From: SZUA-444 sp965226565
Lineage (GTDB): Bacteria > Bacillota > Clostridia > Oscillospirales > Ruminococcaceae
NCBI GenBank assembly: GCA_965226565.1
Contig: CBDDDI010000001.1
Coordinates: forward strand, 159,901-223,900
Direction of reading: 5' to 3'
DNA length: 64,000 bases
Shown here: positions 26,147 through 34,975 of the stretch, piece after piece
Position numbering within the stretch: the stretch's first letter is position 1
Layout: every line of letters starts with the position of its first letter
Made by a program: the position numbers and the translations under genes
Notes under the pieces: model-generated
Databases searched by the model: none
Told to the model about the DNA's origin: nothing
Seen by the model: the letters and a program-made list of their open reading frames with translations, nothing else

Positions 26147-26179
26147 AAAAACCACGATAGATTTTCTATCGTGGTTTTT
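26147..26179. terminator. Bidirectional terminator between the small Cys-rich gene and tyrS
   Basis: A 15-bp stem AAAAACCACGATAGA/TCTATCGTGGTTTTT with a 3-base loop is T-rich on both exits. It separates the convergent ylbJ group and tyrS. Confidence 0.9.
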
Positions 26180-26181
26180 TG

Positions 26182-27408
26182 TTATATTTCAATTTTATGA
26201 AATACTTTTTTACCTTTTTTTATAATAATATAACCATCTTTAAAATCTGTATCATCAAATTTCATAGTTGGTTCTTGAATTTTTTCATCATTAACAGAAA
26301 CTCCACCTTGTTTAATAAGTCTTCTTGCTTCTGCTTTTGATGGACAAAGTTTTGACTTAACTAAAATATCAAGAATAGGTATATTTTTATCCTCATATTC
26401 ATTTATATCTAATTTTGTAGTAGGCATATTAACAGACATATCACCTGAACCAAATACAGATTTTGCAGCCTCAATACATTTTTTAGCTTCTTCTTCTGAA
26501 TGAACCATTTTAGTTATTTCATATGCCAAAATCTCTTTTGCTTTATTTAGTTCACTGCCTTGCCAAGCTTCCATTTTTTCAATTTCTTCTATATCAATAA
26601 ATGTAAGTAATTTCAAACAATTAATAACATCATCATCACTAACATTTCTCCAATATTGAAAGAAATCATAAGGAGAACATTTTTCTGGATTAAGCCATAA
26701 TGCACCTTTTTCTGTTTTACCCATTTTCTTTCCTTCTTTTGTTGTCAAAAGAGTGAAAGTCATACCGTAGACTTCTTCAGATTTAACTCTTCTAACCAAG
26801 TCTACACCATTGATAATGTTAGACCATTGGTCATCTCCTCCAAGTTCTAATTTAACACCATGCTCAACATTAAGATGTAAAAAATCATAGCTTTGCATTA
26901 ACATATAATTAAATTCTAAAAAGCTTAAACCTTTTTCAAGTCTTGATTTAAAACACTCAGCAGTAAGCATTTTATTAACAGAAAAATGTTTACCAATATC
27001 TCTTAAAAATTCAATATAATTCATTTTTAAAAGCCAATCACCGTTTCTAACCATAATAGCTTTATCATCAGTAAAATCAATAAATTTAGACATTTGTTTT
27101 TTAAAACACTCAGCATTAAAATTTATATCATCAACAGTAAGCATTTTTCTCATATCGGTTTTACCTGTTGGATCTCCAACCATAGTTGTACCTGTTCCTA
27201 ATAAAGCAATTGGAATATGTCCTGCATTTTGCATTCTTTTCATAACAACAAGTTGTAAAAAATGTCCAACATGAAGACTATCAGCTGTTGCATCAAAACC
27301 TATATAAAACTTAACTCCTTTTTTTTCGTCAAGAAGTTCTTTAATTTTTTCCTCGTTTGTCATTTGAGCAATAAGCCCTCTTCGTTTAAATTCTTCAAAT
27401 AAAGTCAT
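26182..27408 (-). CDS. tyrS: Tyrosyl-tRNA synthetase
   Basis: It charges tRNA-Tyr with tyrosine. The 408 residues show the class I signatures HVGH (46-49) and KMGKT (228-232), the tyrosine-site block QSYDFLHLN, GGDDQWSNI, and a C-terminal S4 RNA-binding domain (about 345-400, SKAEARRLIKQGGVSVN). The KMGKT form and overall length fit the TyrRS subgroup with a 'long' S4 tail. AAAAGGAG precedes the ATG. It is controlled by a T-box leader immediately upstream, whose specifier is a tyrosine codon. Confidence 0.97.
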   Translation of the reverse strand: MTLFEEFKRRGLIAQMTNEEKIKELLDEKKGVKFYIGFDATADSLHVGHFLQLVVMKRMQNAGHIPIALLGTGTTMVGDPTGKTDMRKMLTVDDINFNAECFKKQMSKFIDFTDDKAIMVRNGDWLLKMNYIEFLRDIGKHFSVNKMLTAECFKSRLEKGLSFLEFNYMLMQSYDFLHLNVEHGVKLELGGDDQWSNIINGVDLVRRVKSEEVYGMTFTLLTTKEGKKMGKTEKGALWLNPEKCSPYDFFQYWRNVSDDDVINCLKLLTFIDIEEIEKMEAWQGSELNKAKEILAYEITKMVHSEEEAKKCIEAAKSVFGSGDMSVNMPTTKLDINEYEDKNIPILDILVKSKLCPSKAEARRLIKQGGVSVNDEKIQEPTMKFDDTDFKDGYIIIKKGKKVFHKIEI

Positions 27409-27420
27409 AATAATTCTCCT

Positions 27421-27672
27421 TTTTTAATAAAAAATCCTCTGTAAAGCTATGTAACTTTACAGAGGACGAATGTACGTAAAATCCGTGGTACCACCTCAGT
27501 TTACTGATATAAATCAGCCTTAAACACGATAACGAGTGTAACCGTATATTCCTACTATAAATTTCAAAATATAAGCTCCAAGATGTATTCACTTAAAATC
27601 AATTATCTTTTTTCAGCAAACAAAGACTCTCTAAAAATCAATTTTTAAGCTACTTTTTCTTTTCATAGCATT
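27421..27672 (-). promoter_or_regulatory. T-box leader of tyrS, tyrosine specifier UAC
   Basis: On the minus strand, a leader of about 250 bases carries the T-box core AGGTGGTACCACGG (27483-27496), which pairs with the acceptor end of uncharged tRNA. Upstream, an AGAGAG-containing stem I holds a specifier loop reading GAA-UAC-A, with UAC at 27585-27587, a tyrosine codon. After the core comes the competing terminator stem TCCTCTGTAAAG/CTTTACAGAGGA (27435-27446 with 27555-adjacent arm at 27455-27466) followed by T6. Low Tyr-tRNA charging would favour the antiterminator and tyrS expression. Confidence 0.92.
27435..27466 (-). terminator. Regulated terminator of the tyrS T-box
   Basis: The 12-bp stem CTTTACAGAGGA/TCCTCTGTAAAG has an 8-base loop and is followed on the minus strand by TTTTTT. 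It is the off state of the tyrS riboswitch. Confidence 0.88.
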
Positions 27673-27678
27673 TTCTAT

Positions 27679-27707
27679 ATATTAACATATTCTATTTTTA
27701 AAGTCAA
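27679..27707 (-). promoter_or_regulatory. Promoter of the tyrS T-box transcript
   Basis: On the minus strand TTGACT (27702-27707) and TAATAT (27679-27684) are 17 bases apart. It begins 5 bases after the recN stop and fits the start of the T-box leader. Confidence 0.7.
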
Positions 27708-27711
27708 CGAA

Positions 27712-29379
27712 TTATTGTTTTGATAACATCAACAATTCTTCAGCATTTTTAAGCATTAATTCAGTAATATTATCTCCACCCATAATCCTGGCTATTTCTT
27801 TTTTTCTACCTTCAAAATCTAATACAATAACATTTGTAACTGTAGAATCTTTTAATAAATTTTTTTCAATATACAAATGATTATTTGCCATAACAGCAAT
27901 TTGTGTTAAGTGAGTTACACAAAGAACTTGTCTGTGCTTTGAAATCTCAGATAATTTTGTTCCAATTTTTTGAGCTGCTATACCACTTACACCAGTATCA
28001 ATTTCATCAAAAATAAGAGTTGGAATATTATCATTTTTTGATAATACACTTTTCAAAGCAAGCATAATCCTTGATAACTCTCCTCCAGAAGCAATTTTAG
28101 CAATAGGCTTAGGTGGTTCTCCAGGATTAGTAGAAATTACAAATTCAATATTATCCATTCCATTTATAGTAAGTTTACCTTTAGTTTGAATAACATCTAA
28201 TTTTACATTAGGCATATTTAAATACTCAAGTTCACTAGAAACTTTACAAGAAAACAATTTACAAGCTTTTTTACGATGTTCCGAAATTTCTTTAGCCATC
28301 AGTGTAATACTATTTAATAATTCATTTTTCTGATTTAATAAATTTTCTATTTCAATATCATTATTAATAATTTGCTCTCTTTCAGAAATAAACATTTGCA
28401 AATTATTAAATACATCTTTAAGATCTGGACCATATTTTCTTTTTATATTATTTATATTTTCTCGTCTTTCAGTAACATATTTATGTCTTTCATTACTAAT
28501 ATCGATTCCAGAAATAATAGAAGAAATATCAGAAGAAATATCATCAATTTCAACACTTGCATTTTTTAGTCTATCAGATAATTCTTTTACACCAGAAAAC
28601 AAATCAGAAACTTTCAATAAATATTCAGCTGAATGATCAGTATTTAAAGTGCATCCATCACTTTCATCATTACCATTTAACAATACTAAAGCATTATTTA
28701 AATTCTTTAATAACTCAGCAGAATTCTTTAAAACTTCATATTCTTTTTCAATTAAAACGTCTTCATTTTCTTTGATATCAATTTCCGTTATTTCCGAAAT
28801 TTTATCATTTAATATGTGCAATTTTAATTGTTTTTCATTTTCAGATATTTGAACTTTTTTTATTTTTCTAGATAACTCTTGTAAATCTTTAAATTTTTGT
28901 CTATACTCATTTAATAATTTAGTAATATCTCCAAAGCTATCTAAAATATCAATATGTTTTTCTGGTTTAAGCAAAATCTGATTATCATGTTGACCATGAA
29001 TATTAATTAATGTTTGTCCTATTTCTTTAAGAACAGCTACATTTACTGCTCTTGAATTTATTCTAGCTATACTTCTTCCATTTGACATAATTTCTCTTGA
29101 TAAATAAATAGCATCATCTTCGACATTAATTCCAAACTGATTAAGCTTATCTTTAGTTTCATTACTTATATCTATAAAATAAGCAGAAACAATAGATTTT
29201 TCACATCCAGCTCTAACAATATCTTTACTAACTCTTTCTCCAAGAATAGCATTAATACCATTTATTAATATTGACTTACCAGCACCTGTTTCACCAGTAA
29301 ATACATTAAAATTCTTATCAAATGAAATATTAACTTCTTTAATAACCGCCAAATTTTGAATATATAATTCTTTAAGCAT
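27712..29379 (-). CDS. recN: DNA repair ATPase RecN
   Basis: RecN is an SMC-like ATPase acting early in double-strand break repair. The 555 residues start MLKELYIQNLAVIKEVNISF, with Walker A GETGAGKS (29-36), two long coiled coils (about 150-400), signature GGELSRIMLALKS and Walker B region IFDEIDTGVSG. It is 3 bases downstream of argR, the standard argR-recN order. In Bacillus and most Clostridia spoIVB and spo0A follow recN; here tyrS follows instead. Confidence 0.96.
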   Translation of the reverse strand: MLKELYIQNLAVIKEVNISFDKNFNVFTGETGAGKSILINGINAILGERVSKDIVRAGCEKSIVSAYFIDISNETKDKLNQFGINVEDDAIYLSREIMSNGRSIARINSRAVNVAVLKEIGQTLINIHGQHDNQILLKPEKHIDILDSFGDITKLLNEYRQKFKDLQELSRKIKKVQISENEKQLKLHILNDKISEITEIDIKENEDVLIEKEYEVLKNSAELLKNLNNALVLLNGNDESDGCTLNTDHSAEYLLKVSDLFSGVKELSDRLKNASVEIDDISSDISSIISGIDISNERHKYVTERRENINNIKRKYGPDLKDVFNNLQMFISEREQIINNDIEIENLLNQKNELLNSITLMAKEISEHRKKACKLFSCKVSSELEYLNMPNVKLDVIQTKGKLTINGMDNIEFVISTNPGEPPKPIAKIASGGELSRIMLALKSVLSKNDNIPTLIFDEIDTGVSGIAAQKIGTKLSEISKHRQVLCVTHLTQIAVMANNHLYIEKNLLKDSTVTNVIVLDFEGRKKEIARIMGGDNITELMLKNAEELLMLSKQ

Positions 29380-29382
29380 TTG

Positions 29383-29841
29383 TCACCTACTAATAAGATT
29401 ATTTAAATTTTCCACAAGATTAACAGCATCTTTTTCTGATCTAGTAAGAATAAATATAGTATCATCTCCACCTAAAGTACCTACTATATCAGAAGAAAAA
29501 TCAGCTCCATCAAGTTTAGCACAAACTGCCATGCCCATGCCAACATGACATTTAATCACCACTGTATTCATAGCATAATCTATAGAAATAACAGCTTCTA
29601 AAAATAATGAGACCATAGAAGTAAGAGGATTTTTTTCCTTAACTATCGATGGAACAGTATATTTATATTCTCCTGTTGAAGAAAGCGTTTTAACTAATTT
29701 TAACTCTTTTATATCTCTAGAAACAGTAGCTTGTGTAACAATAAAATCATGTTCTAAAAGTTCTTTTTGCAAAGATTCTTGTGTATTAATCTCTTTATTT
29801 TCAATAATTTCTAGTATTTTTAAATGTCTTTTACGTTTCAT
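29383..29841 (-). CDS. argR: Arginine repressor ArgR/AhrC
   Basis: This is a hexameric arginine-responsive regulator of arginine synthesis and breakdown. The 152 residues have an N-terminal winged helix (about 1-70, with ATVSRDIKELKLVK) and a C-terminal arginine-binding and hexamer domain with the GTLGGDDTIFI motif. It lies between nadK and recN, its usual place in Firmicutes. No arginine-synthesis genes are in the window, so its targets lie elsewhere. Confidence 0.95.
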   Translation of the reverse strand: MKRKRHLKILEIIENKEINTQESLQKELLEHDFIVTQATVSRDIKELKLVKTLSSTGEYKYTVPSIVKEKNPLTSMVSLFLEAVISIDYAMNTVVIKCHVGMGMAVCAKLDGADFSSDIVGTLGGDDTIFILTRSEKDAVNLVENLNNLISR

Positions 29842-29845
29842 ACTT

Positions 29846-30739
29846 TTACACCTCGTTTTTACTTTTTAATGGTTTCATTAATTTTTCGTTTACTGAGTGA
29901 TAAAAATTACAACGATTTAAATCAACAAATTTAATACTTCTTGAAGATTTATATATATACAATTCATCTTCAACTGAAAACTCAACTGGATTATGGCCAT
30001 CAAATGTTATATAAACATCCGTTTTATTATTAGCAGAATATTTTATTTTAAGAATTTTATCTTCTCCAAATATCATTGTTCTTGAAGACAAAGAGAATGG
30101 ACAAATTTGAGTAAATTCAATACAATTCATTTCTGGATCAATTATAGGACCTCCAGCTGATAAACTATAAGCAGTAGCACCTGTTGGAGAACTAAATATA
30201 AGTCCATCTGCTCTTAATGCACTTATACAAATTTCATCTGAAAAAACTTTAAAATCTGCAATTTTACATAATGGCGATTTTGAAACAACAACATCATTTA
30301 ATACTGATTGTTCATAAACATTTCCATTTTTAAATTTGACTTTTGCATGAAGCATCATACAATCTTTTATTGTATAATGTCCATTTAAAAAATCTTCTAA
30401 ATAATTTAATTCATTTGATTCAAGTGCAGACATAAAACCTAATCTACCACTATTTATTGCTAATATAGGCTTATTATTTACATTTTGCATTGAATGAGAA
30501 CATTTTAATATAGTTCCATCTCCACCTATTACAATTATAAAATCACAAATTTCTAATAAATAAGAAAAATTTCCGAAATTTAAATAATCTATATTATTAA
30601 GTTTTGTCTCATTACTTTTATCAAAATATATATTAACATTATTTTCATGCAAAATCTTACAAACTTTATAAACACAATTAATAGCATTTACTTTTTTAAA
30701 ATTTGGATAAATTAATATATTCAAATCTACACCTCTCAT
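29846..30739 (-). CDS. nadK: NAD kinase
   Basis: It phosphorylates NAD to NADP. The 297-residue frame shows the GGDGT motif (72-76), the NE/D-type segment LNDVVVSK, and the glycine-rich SPTGATAYSLSAGGP block. The ATG at 30737-30739 overlaps the tlyA stop. A TTG five codons later (30724) has a better ribosome site (GAGAGG) and gives a start (NILIYPNFKK) nearer the family norm, so the true start may be 30724. It belongs to the tlyA-nadK-argR-recN chain. Confidence 0.94.
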   Translation of the reverse strand: MRGVDLNILIYPNFKKVNAINCVYKVCKILHENNVNIYFDKSNETKLNNIDYLNFGNFSYLLEICDFIIVIGGDGTILKCSHSMQNVNNKPILAINSGRLGFMSALESNELNYLEDFLNGHYTIKDCMMLHAKVKFKNGNVYEQSVLNDVVVSKSPLCKIADFKVFSDEICISALRADGLIFSSPTGATAYSLSAGGPIIDPEMNCIEFTQICPFSLSSRTMIFGEDKILKIKYSANNKTDVYITFDGHNPVEFSVEDELYIYKSSRSIKFVDLNRCNFYHSVNEKLMKPLKSKNEV

Positions 30740-31536
30740 TAATTACCTAATATTTTAAAAGTAGAAAGAACAAAATTATTTATATTAAACTTTGATATAA
30801 AATCTGTTTGTTGCTTTCTAATATGAATAAGATATTCTATATTTCCTACAGAACCTTTTATTGGTGAATAATTAAAACCATGTACAAACAAACCATTAGC
30901 ATTAAAAAAATCAATCATATTATGTATTAATTCAATATGCACTTTTTTTGATTTAACTATACCATGTTTACCTATATTAACTTTTCCAACTTCAAATTGT
31001 GGTTTTATTAAACATACTAAATCACCATTATCTTTTAAAAAACTTTTTAAAACAGGAATAATTAATTTTAATGATATAAATGACACATCAACAGAAATAA
31101 AATCAAGTTTTTCAGGTATTTCTTTTGATGTCAAATATCTAACATTTATACCTTCAAGATTAATTACTTTATTATTTTCTAATAATTTTTCAGCAAGCTG
31201 ATCATGTCCAACATCAACTGCATAAACTCTTAAAGCTTCATTTATCAGCATACAATCAGTAAATCCGCCAGTTGAAGCTCCTATATCAGCACAAATTTTA
31301 TTATTTAAATCAATTTCAAATGCATTAATTGCTTTTTCTAATTTTAATCCACCACGTCCAACATATTTATGTAAAGTATTATTAACTATAATATCATTTT
31401 CTTCATTAACTAACATACTTGGTTTTATACAAATTTTATTATCAATAAATACTTTACCTGATTTTATTAATTCTTTGGCTTTTTCTCTACTTGTAACAAA
31501 TTGTTTGTTTACAAGAAATAGATCAAGTCTAATCAT
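30739..31536 (-). CDS. tlyA: TlyA-family rRNA 2'-O-methyltransferase
   Basis: It is an S4-plus-FtsJ-type methyltransferase, related to TlyA (16S/23S rRNA ribose methylation) and Bacillus YqxC. The 265 residues hold the S4 domain (about 3-60, IRLDLFLVNKQFVTSREKAK), VGRGGLKLEKA, the SAM site ADIGASTGGFTDCML and the LIKPQFEVG block. The ATG at 31536 has GAGGAGAAAG upstream and overlaps dxs by 8 bases; the longer frame to 31563 lies inside dxs and is rejected. Its position between dxs and nadK is conserved in Clostridia. Confidence 0.92.
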   Translation of the reverse strand: MIRLDLFLVNKQFVTSREKAKELIKSGKVFIDNKICIKPSMLVNEENDIIVNNTLHKYVGRGGLKLEKAINAFEIDLNNKICADIGASTGGFTDCMLINEALRVYAVDVGHDQLAEKLLENNKVINLEGINVRYLTSKEIPEKLDFISVDVSFISLKLIIPVLKSFLKDNGDLVCLIKPQFEVGKVNIGKHGIVKSKKVHIELIHNMIDFFNANGLFVHGFNYSPIKGSVGNIEYLIHIRKQQTDFISKFNINNFVLSTFKILGN

Positions 31537-33394
31537 TATTACTTTCTCCTCTAATAAAATCAACTATAGAATCACTATCTAAACCAACATCAATTAATGA
31601 TTCATCAACATTGGCTTGAGGAACAAAACCATTAATAGTTTTAGAATCATATTTTATATTTAGTCCTAGTTTTTGCAAATCATATGCTAATTTTTCACTA
31701 ATTGAACCTGATTTAATACTTTCTTCAATAAAAATTACTCTTTTATATTTTTTACAAATATCTATAATCTTATTATTATAAGGATAAATCTTTGTAAGTC
31801 TTAATATATCAAAATTATTTTTTTCATCTATTAATTTTGATTGTGCTTTTTTAACTTCTTCATAAATTCTTCCATAAGTAATTAAAAGAATTTTATTTTT
31901 TTCATACTGATATTCATAATCAATATTACAACAATAATTTTCATTATTTTCACAAGATCCTTTTGGATAACGTATTGCAACAACACCTTTATCTTTATAA
32001 ATAGCTGTTTTTAATACTTTTTTCAATTCATCATATCCATAAGGAGAATAGATTTTAAGATTAGGTATAGAAGAAAGAAAAGAAACATCAAATATTCCTT
32101 GATGAGTTTCACCATCTTTTCCTACAATTCCAGATCTATCAATTCCTAAAACAATATGAAGATTATCAATTGCAGCATCATGCAAAATTTGATCATAAGC
32201 TCTTTGTAAAAATGAAGAATATACTGCAAAAACTGGAGTCATACCTGATTTTGCAAGACCAGCACAAAATGTAACAGCATGTTGCTCAGAAATACCAACA
32301 TCAAAAAATCTATCAGTATAAGCTTTTTTAAAATATTGTAATCCTGTTCCATATTTCATAGCAGCTGTTACAGCACAAATTTTATGATCTTTTTTCGCTA
32401 AAGAAGTCAATTCTTTACCAAAGACTGTAGAATAACTATTAATTGCTGCAACATCGGAATTTCCTGTTTCTATTTCAAATTTACCAATTCCATGAAAATG
32501 TCCAGGATTATGTTCTGCTGGAACATATCCTTTTCCTTTTGTAGTATTTACTTGGATAAATACTGGTCTATTCATTAATTTCGCATTTTCATATGCTTCT
32601 TGAAGTTCATGTACATTATGACCATCTACAGGTCCTATATATTCAAATCCAAAATACTCAAACATAGTGCTATCAACAATCATTTCTTTTACTAATTGTT
32701 TTGATGAAGAAATAATTGTTTTAACTGGTTTTCCAAGCAATGGAGTATTATCTAAAACATTCTCTACTACTGATTTTGTTTTATGATAAGATTGAGTCGT
32801 ACGCATTGTACTTAGATATTTTGCAATTCCACCAACATTTTTAGAAATTGACATTTCATTATGATTTAAAACAACAATTAAATTAGTTTCACTTTTACCA
32901 GCATTATTTAATCCTTCATAAGCCATTCCTCCAGTTAATGCTCCATCTCCAATAACTGCTATTGTATGACTATTATCTTTGCTTAACTTTTTTGCAGTTG
33001 CAATTCCAAGTGCAGCAGATATTGATGTGCTTGAATGACCACTTATAAAAGCATCATGCTTAGATTCTGAAGGTTTAACAAATCCAGAAATACCATCTTT
33101 AGTTCTTAAAGTATTAAATTTATCAAGTCTTCCAGTTAAAATTTTATGTGTATATGCTTGGTGTCCAACATCCCAAACTATTGAATCTTTTGGAGAATCA
33201 AACACTTTATGCATTGCAACAGTTAACTCAACAGTTCCAAGATTTGAAGCTAAATGACCACCATTTTTTGATACTACATTAACTAATATACTTCTAATTT
33301 GTGAACACACTAAATTAAGTTCATCATCTGACATTGATTTTAAATCTTCCGGCAAATTTAAATCTTTAATTTTTGTTTTTAAATTATTTTTCAT
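31529..33394 (-). CDS. dxs: 1-deoxy-D-xylulose-5-phosphate synthase
   Basis: It makes DXP from pyruvate and glyceraldehyde-3-phosphate, the first step of the MEP isoprenoid route, with thiamine diphosphate. The 621 residues carry the GHQAYTHKILTGR block, TPP motif GDGALTGGMAYEGLNNAG, the pyrimidine-domain DVGISEQHAVTFCAGLA and the C-terminal transketolase fold. It overlaps tlyA and abuts the PAP2-like gene. With ispA three genes upstream the cluster makes isoprenoid precursors and prenyl diphosphates for undecaprenol and quinone-type lipids. Confidence 0.96.
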   Translation of the reverse strand: MKNNLKTKIKDLNLPEDLKSMSDDELNLVCSQIRSILVNVVSKNGGHLASNLGTVELTVAMHKVFDSPKDSIVWDVGHQAYTHKILTGRLDKFNTLRTKDGISGFVKPSESKHDAFISGHSSTSISAALGIATAKKLSKDNSHTIAVIGDGALTGGMAYEGLNNAGKSETNLIVVLNHNEMSISKNVGGIAKYLSTMRTTQSYHKTKSVVENVLDNTPLLGKPVKTIISSSKQLVKEMIVDSTMFEYFGFEYIGPVDGHNVHELQEAYENAKLMNRPVFIQVNTTKGKGYVPAEHNPGHFHGIGKFEIETGNSDVAAINSYSTVFGKELTSLAKKDHKICAVTAAMKYGTGLQYFKKAYTDRFFDVGISEQHAVTFCAGLAKSGMTPVFAVYSSFLQRAYDQILHDAAIDNLHIVLGIDRSGIVGKDGETHQGIFDVSFLSSIPNLKIYSPYGYDELKKVLKTAIYKDKGVVAIRYPKGSCENNENYCCNIDYEYQYEKNKILLITYGRIYEEVKKAQSKLIDEKNNFDILRLTKIYPYNNKIIDICKKYKRVIFIEESIKSGSISEKLAYDLQKLGLNIKYDSKTINGFVPQANVDESLIDVGLDSDSIVDFIRGESNND

Positions 33395-33876
33395 TATTTT
33401 ACTGGAACAATTAGAGCAATAATTATTCCAAGCAAAGCACCTCCAAGCACTTCAAAAGGAGTATGTCCTAATACTTCTTTTAGCTCCTTATTTTTGTGTT
33501 TATATTTATTATTATTTTTTTTAGGTGAATCTGGATTTTTTTCTAAAATCTTATTCATCTCATTTATCTTTTTAGCATGCATTCCAGCAGCTCTACGAAT
33601 TCCCATAGCATCATACATAACCACCATAGCAATTATAAATATAATAGCAAATTCAGTAGATTGAATTCCAATTTTTCTTGATACTGCAAGTGTAGCTGAA
33701 CAAACAAATGCTGAATGTGCACTTGGCATTCCTCCTGGACCAACAAGCCGTTCTAAATTAAGTTCTTTATCAATAATAAAATTTAATAAAGTTTTCAAAA
33801 CTTGAGCTGAAATCCAAGAAATTATTGCAGAAAATAATACGTAATTATAATAATTATCTAATATATATCTTACCAA
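33394..33876 (-). CDS. Divergent PAP2-family membrane protein (YuiD-like)
   Basis: The 160-residue membrane protein has the divergent PAP2/DUF212 pattern: four hydrophobic segments, the motif GMPSAHSAFV near residue 48, an MYDAMGIRRAAG block and the tail GHTPFEVLGGALLGI. Such proteins are related to acid phosphatases of the PAP2 group and are found next to isoprenoid genes, so a role with prenyl phosphates is plausible but unproved. The start is TTG at 33876 with AGGGAAA upstream. It sits between dxs and ispA in one transcript. Confidence 0.85.
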   Translation of the reverse strand: MVRYILDNYYNYVLFSAIISWISAQVLKTLLNFIIDKELNLERLVGPGGMPSAHSAFVCSATLAVSRKIGIQSTEFAIIFIIAMVVMYDAMGIRRAAGMHAKKINEMNKILEKNPDSPKKNNNKYKHKNKELKEVLGHTPFEVLGGALLGIIIALIVPVK

Positions 33877-33880
33877 TTTT

Positions 33881-34774
33881 TTACTTTTCCCTTTCTAAAA
33901 GCATCATAGTTAGATCAGTAATAAACTGATTATCATCAAAACCTGTTAAAAATGACATAGCATTTTGAGTTAATTCATTTGCTTTCTTTTTAGCTTCTTC
34001 TAATCCAAAAATAGATACATACGTTGATTTTTTACATTCATTATCACTGTTTATTGGTTTACCAAGTAATTCAAATGAACCTGTTACATCAAGAATATCA
34101 TCTATTATTTGAAAAGCTATACCTAAATTTTCAGCAAATTTAATAGCTTTATTTATTTTGTCTTTACTAGCATTTGCAAGTATACAACCAATTACACAAG
34201 AAGTTTTTATTAATGCTCCTGTTTTTAACAAATCAAGATTTGTAAGAGTTTTTGCATCTATAAATTTATCTTCACTAATTAAATCTATAACTTGACCACC
34301 AATCATTCCATTATATCCAACAGATGATGTCAATTCTTTAATAACTTTTGTTGCTGTTTCAAAAGAAATAATACCATTAAAAGCAGCATCAGATATAATT
34401 TCATATGGTAATGTAGCAAGATTATCTCCTGCTAATAATGCTAATGCTTCACCATATTTTTTATGACAAGAAAGTTTGCCTCTTCTATAATCATCATCAT
34501 CCATACATGGTAAATCATCATGTATTAAAGAAAATGTATGAATCATTTCTACTGAACATGCAATTGGAAGAATATCTTCTTTTCCACCACACATTTTATA
34601 AAACTCTAATACCAAAATAGGTCTTATTCTTTTTCCTCCTGCTGATAATGAATATTTCATAGCATCAACAATATCTTTTTGTATACATGAATTTTTTATG
34701 GTAAAAGAATTTTCTAAATAATTTTCAATCTTATTTATATATTCATCCATTAAAACTTCATTCTCTTTTTTCAT
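33881..34774 (-). CDS. ispA: Polyprenyl (farnesyl/geranyl) diphosphate synthase
   Basis: It condenses isopentenyl diphosphate with allylic diphosphates, most likely to farnesyl diphosphate. The 297 residues show the first aspartate-rich motif HDDLPCMDDDDYRRG, the conserved SLIHDD context, GGKRIRP near residue 53, and the second motif FQIIDDILD. The spacing of the first motif (DD-x4-D) is that of bacterial FPP synthases. It follows xseB by 7 bases, a standard xseA-xseB-ispA order. AGGTG precedes the ATG. Confidence 0.94.
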   Translation of the reverse strand: MKKENEVLMDEYINKIENYLENSFTIKNSCIQKDIVDAMKYSLSAGGKRIRPILVLEFYKMCGGKEDILPIACSVEMIHTFSLIHDDLPCMDDDDYRRGKLSCHKKYGEALALLAGDNLATLPYEIISDAAFNGIISFETATKVIKELTSSVGYNGMIGGQVIDLISEDKFIDAKTLTNLDLLKTGALIKTSCVIGCILANASKDKINKAIKFAENLGIAFQIIDDILDVTGSFELLGKPINSDNECKKSTYVSIFGLEEAKKKANELTQNAMSFLTGFDDNQFITDLTMMLLEREK

Positions 34775-34781
34775 ACGTCAC

Positions 34782-34961
34782 CTAAATTTCTTGATTATAA
34801 TTTATAATTTGTTGTTTTGCTTGTTCTAATTGTTGTTTACAAAACAAAGATAATTTTGTTCCTTCTTTATAATAATCTATAGATTCTTGAAGAGAAAGTT
34901 TGCCAGACTCAAGAGCAGCAACAATTTCATTTAGTCTTTTTATACTCTCCTCATAATTCAT
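34782..34961 (-). CDS. xseB: Exodeoxyribonuclease VII small subunit
   Basis: This is the small subunit of exonuclease VII, which degrades single-stranded DNA. The 59-residue product starts MNYEESIKRLNEIVAALESG followed by LSLQESIDYYKEG, the XseB family pattern. The ATG at 34961 is chosen over a TTG four codons earlier because the GGGTG site fits it and it matches the family start. It lies 14 bases downstream of xseA. Confidence 0.92.
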   Translation of the reverse strand: MNYEESIKRLNEIVAALESGKLSLQESIDYYKEGTKLSLFCKQQLEQAKQQIINYNQEI

Positions 34962-34975
34962 AATATCACCCAATC

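Noticed and set aside
27395..27592. 65-codon frame on the minus strand ahead of tyrS
   Set aside because: It runs through the T-box core and terminator, which explain the sequence as RNA rather than protein.
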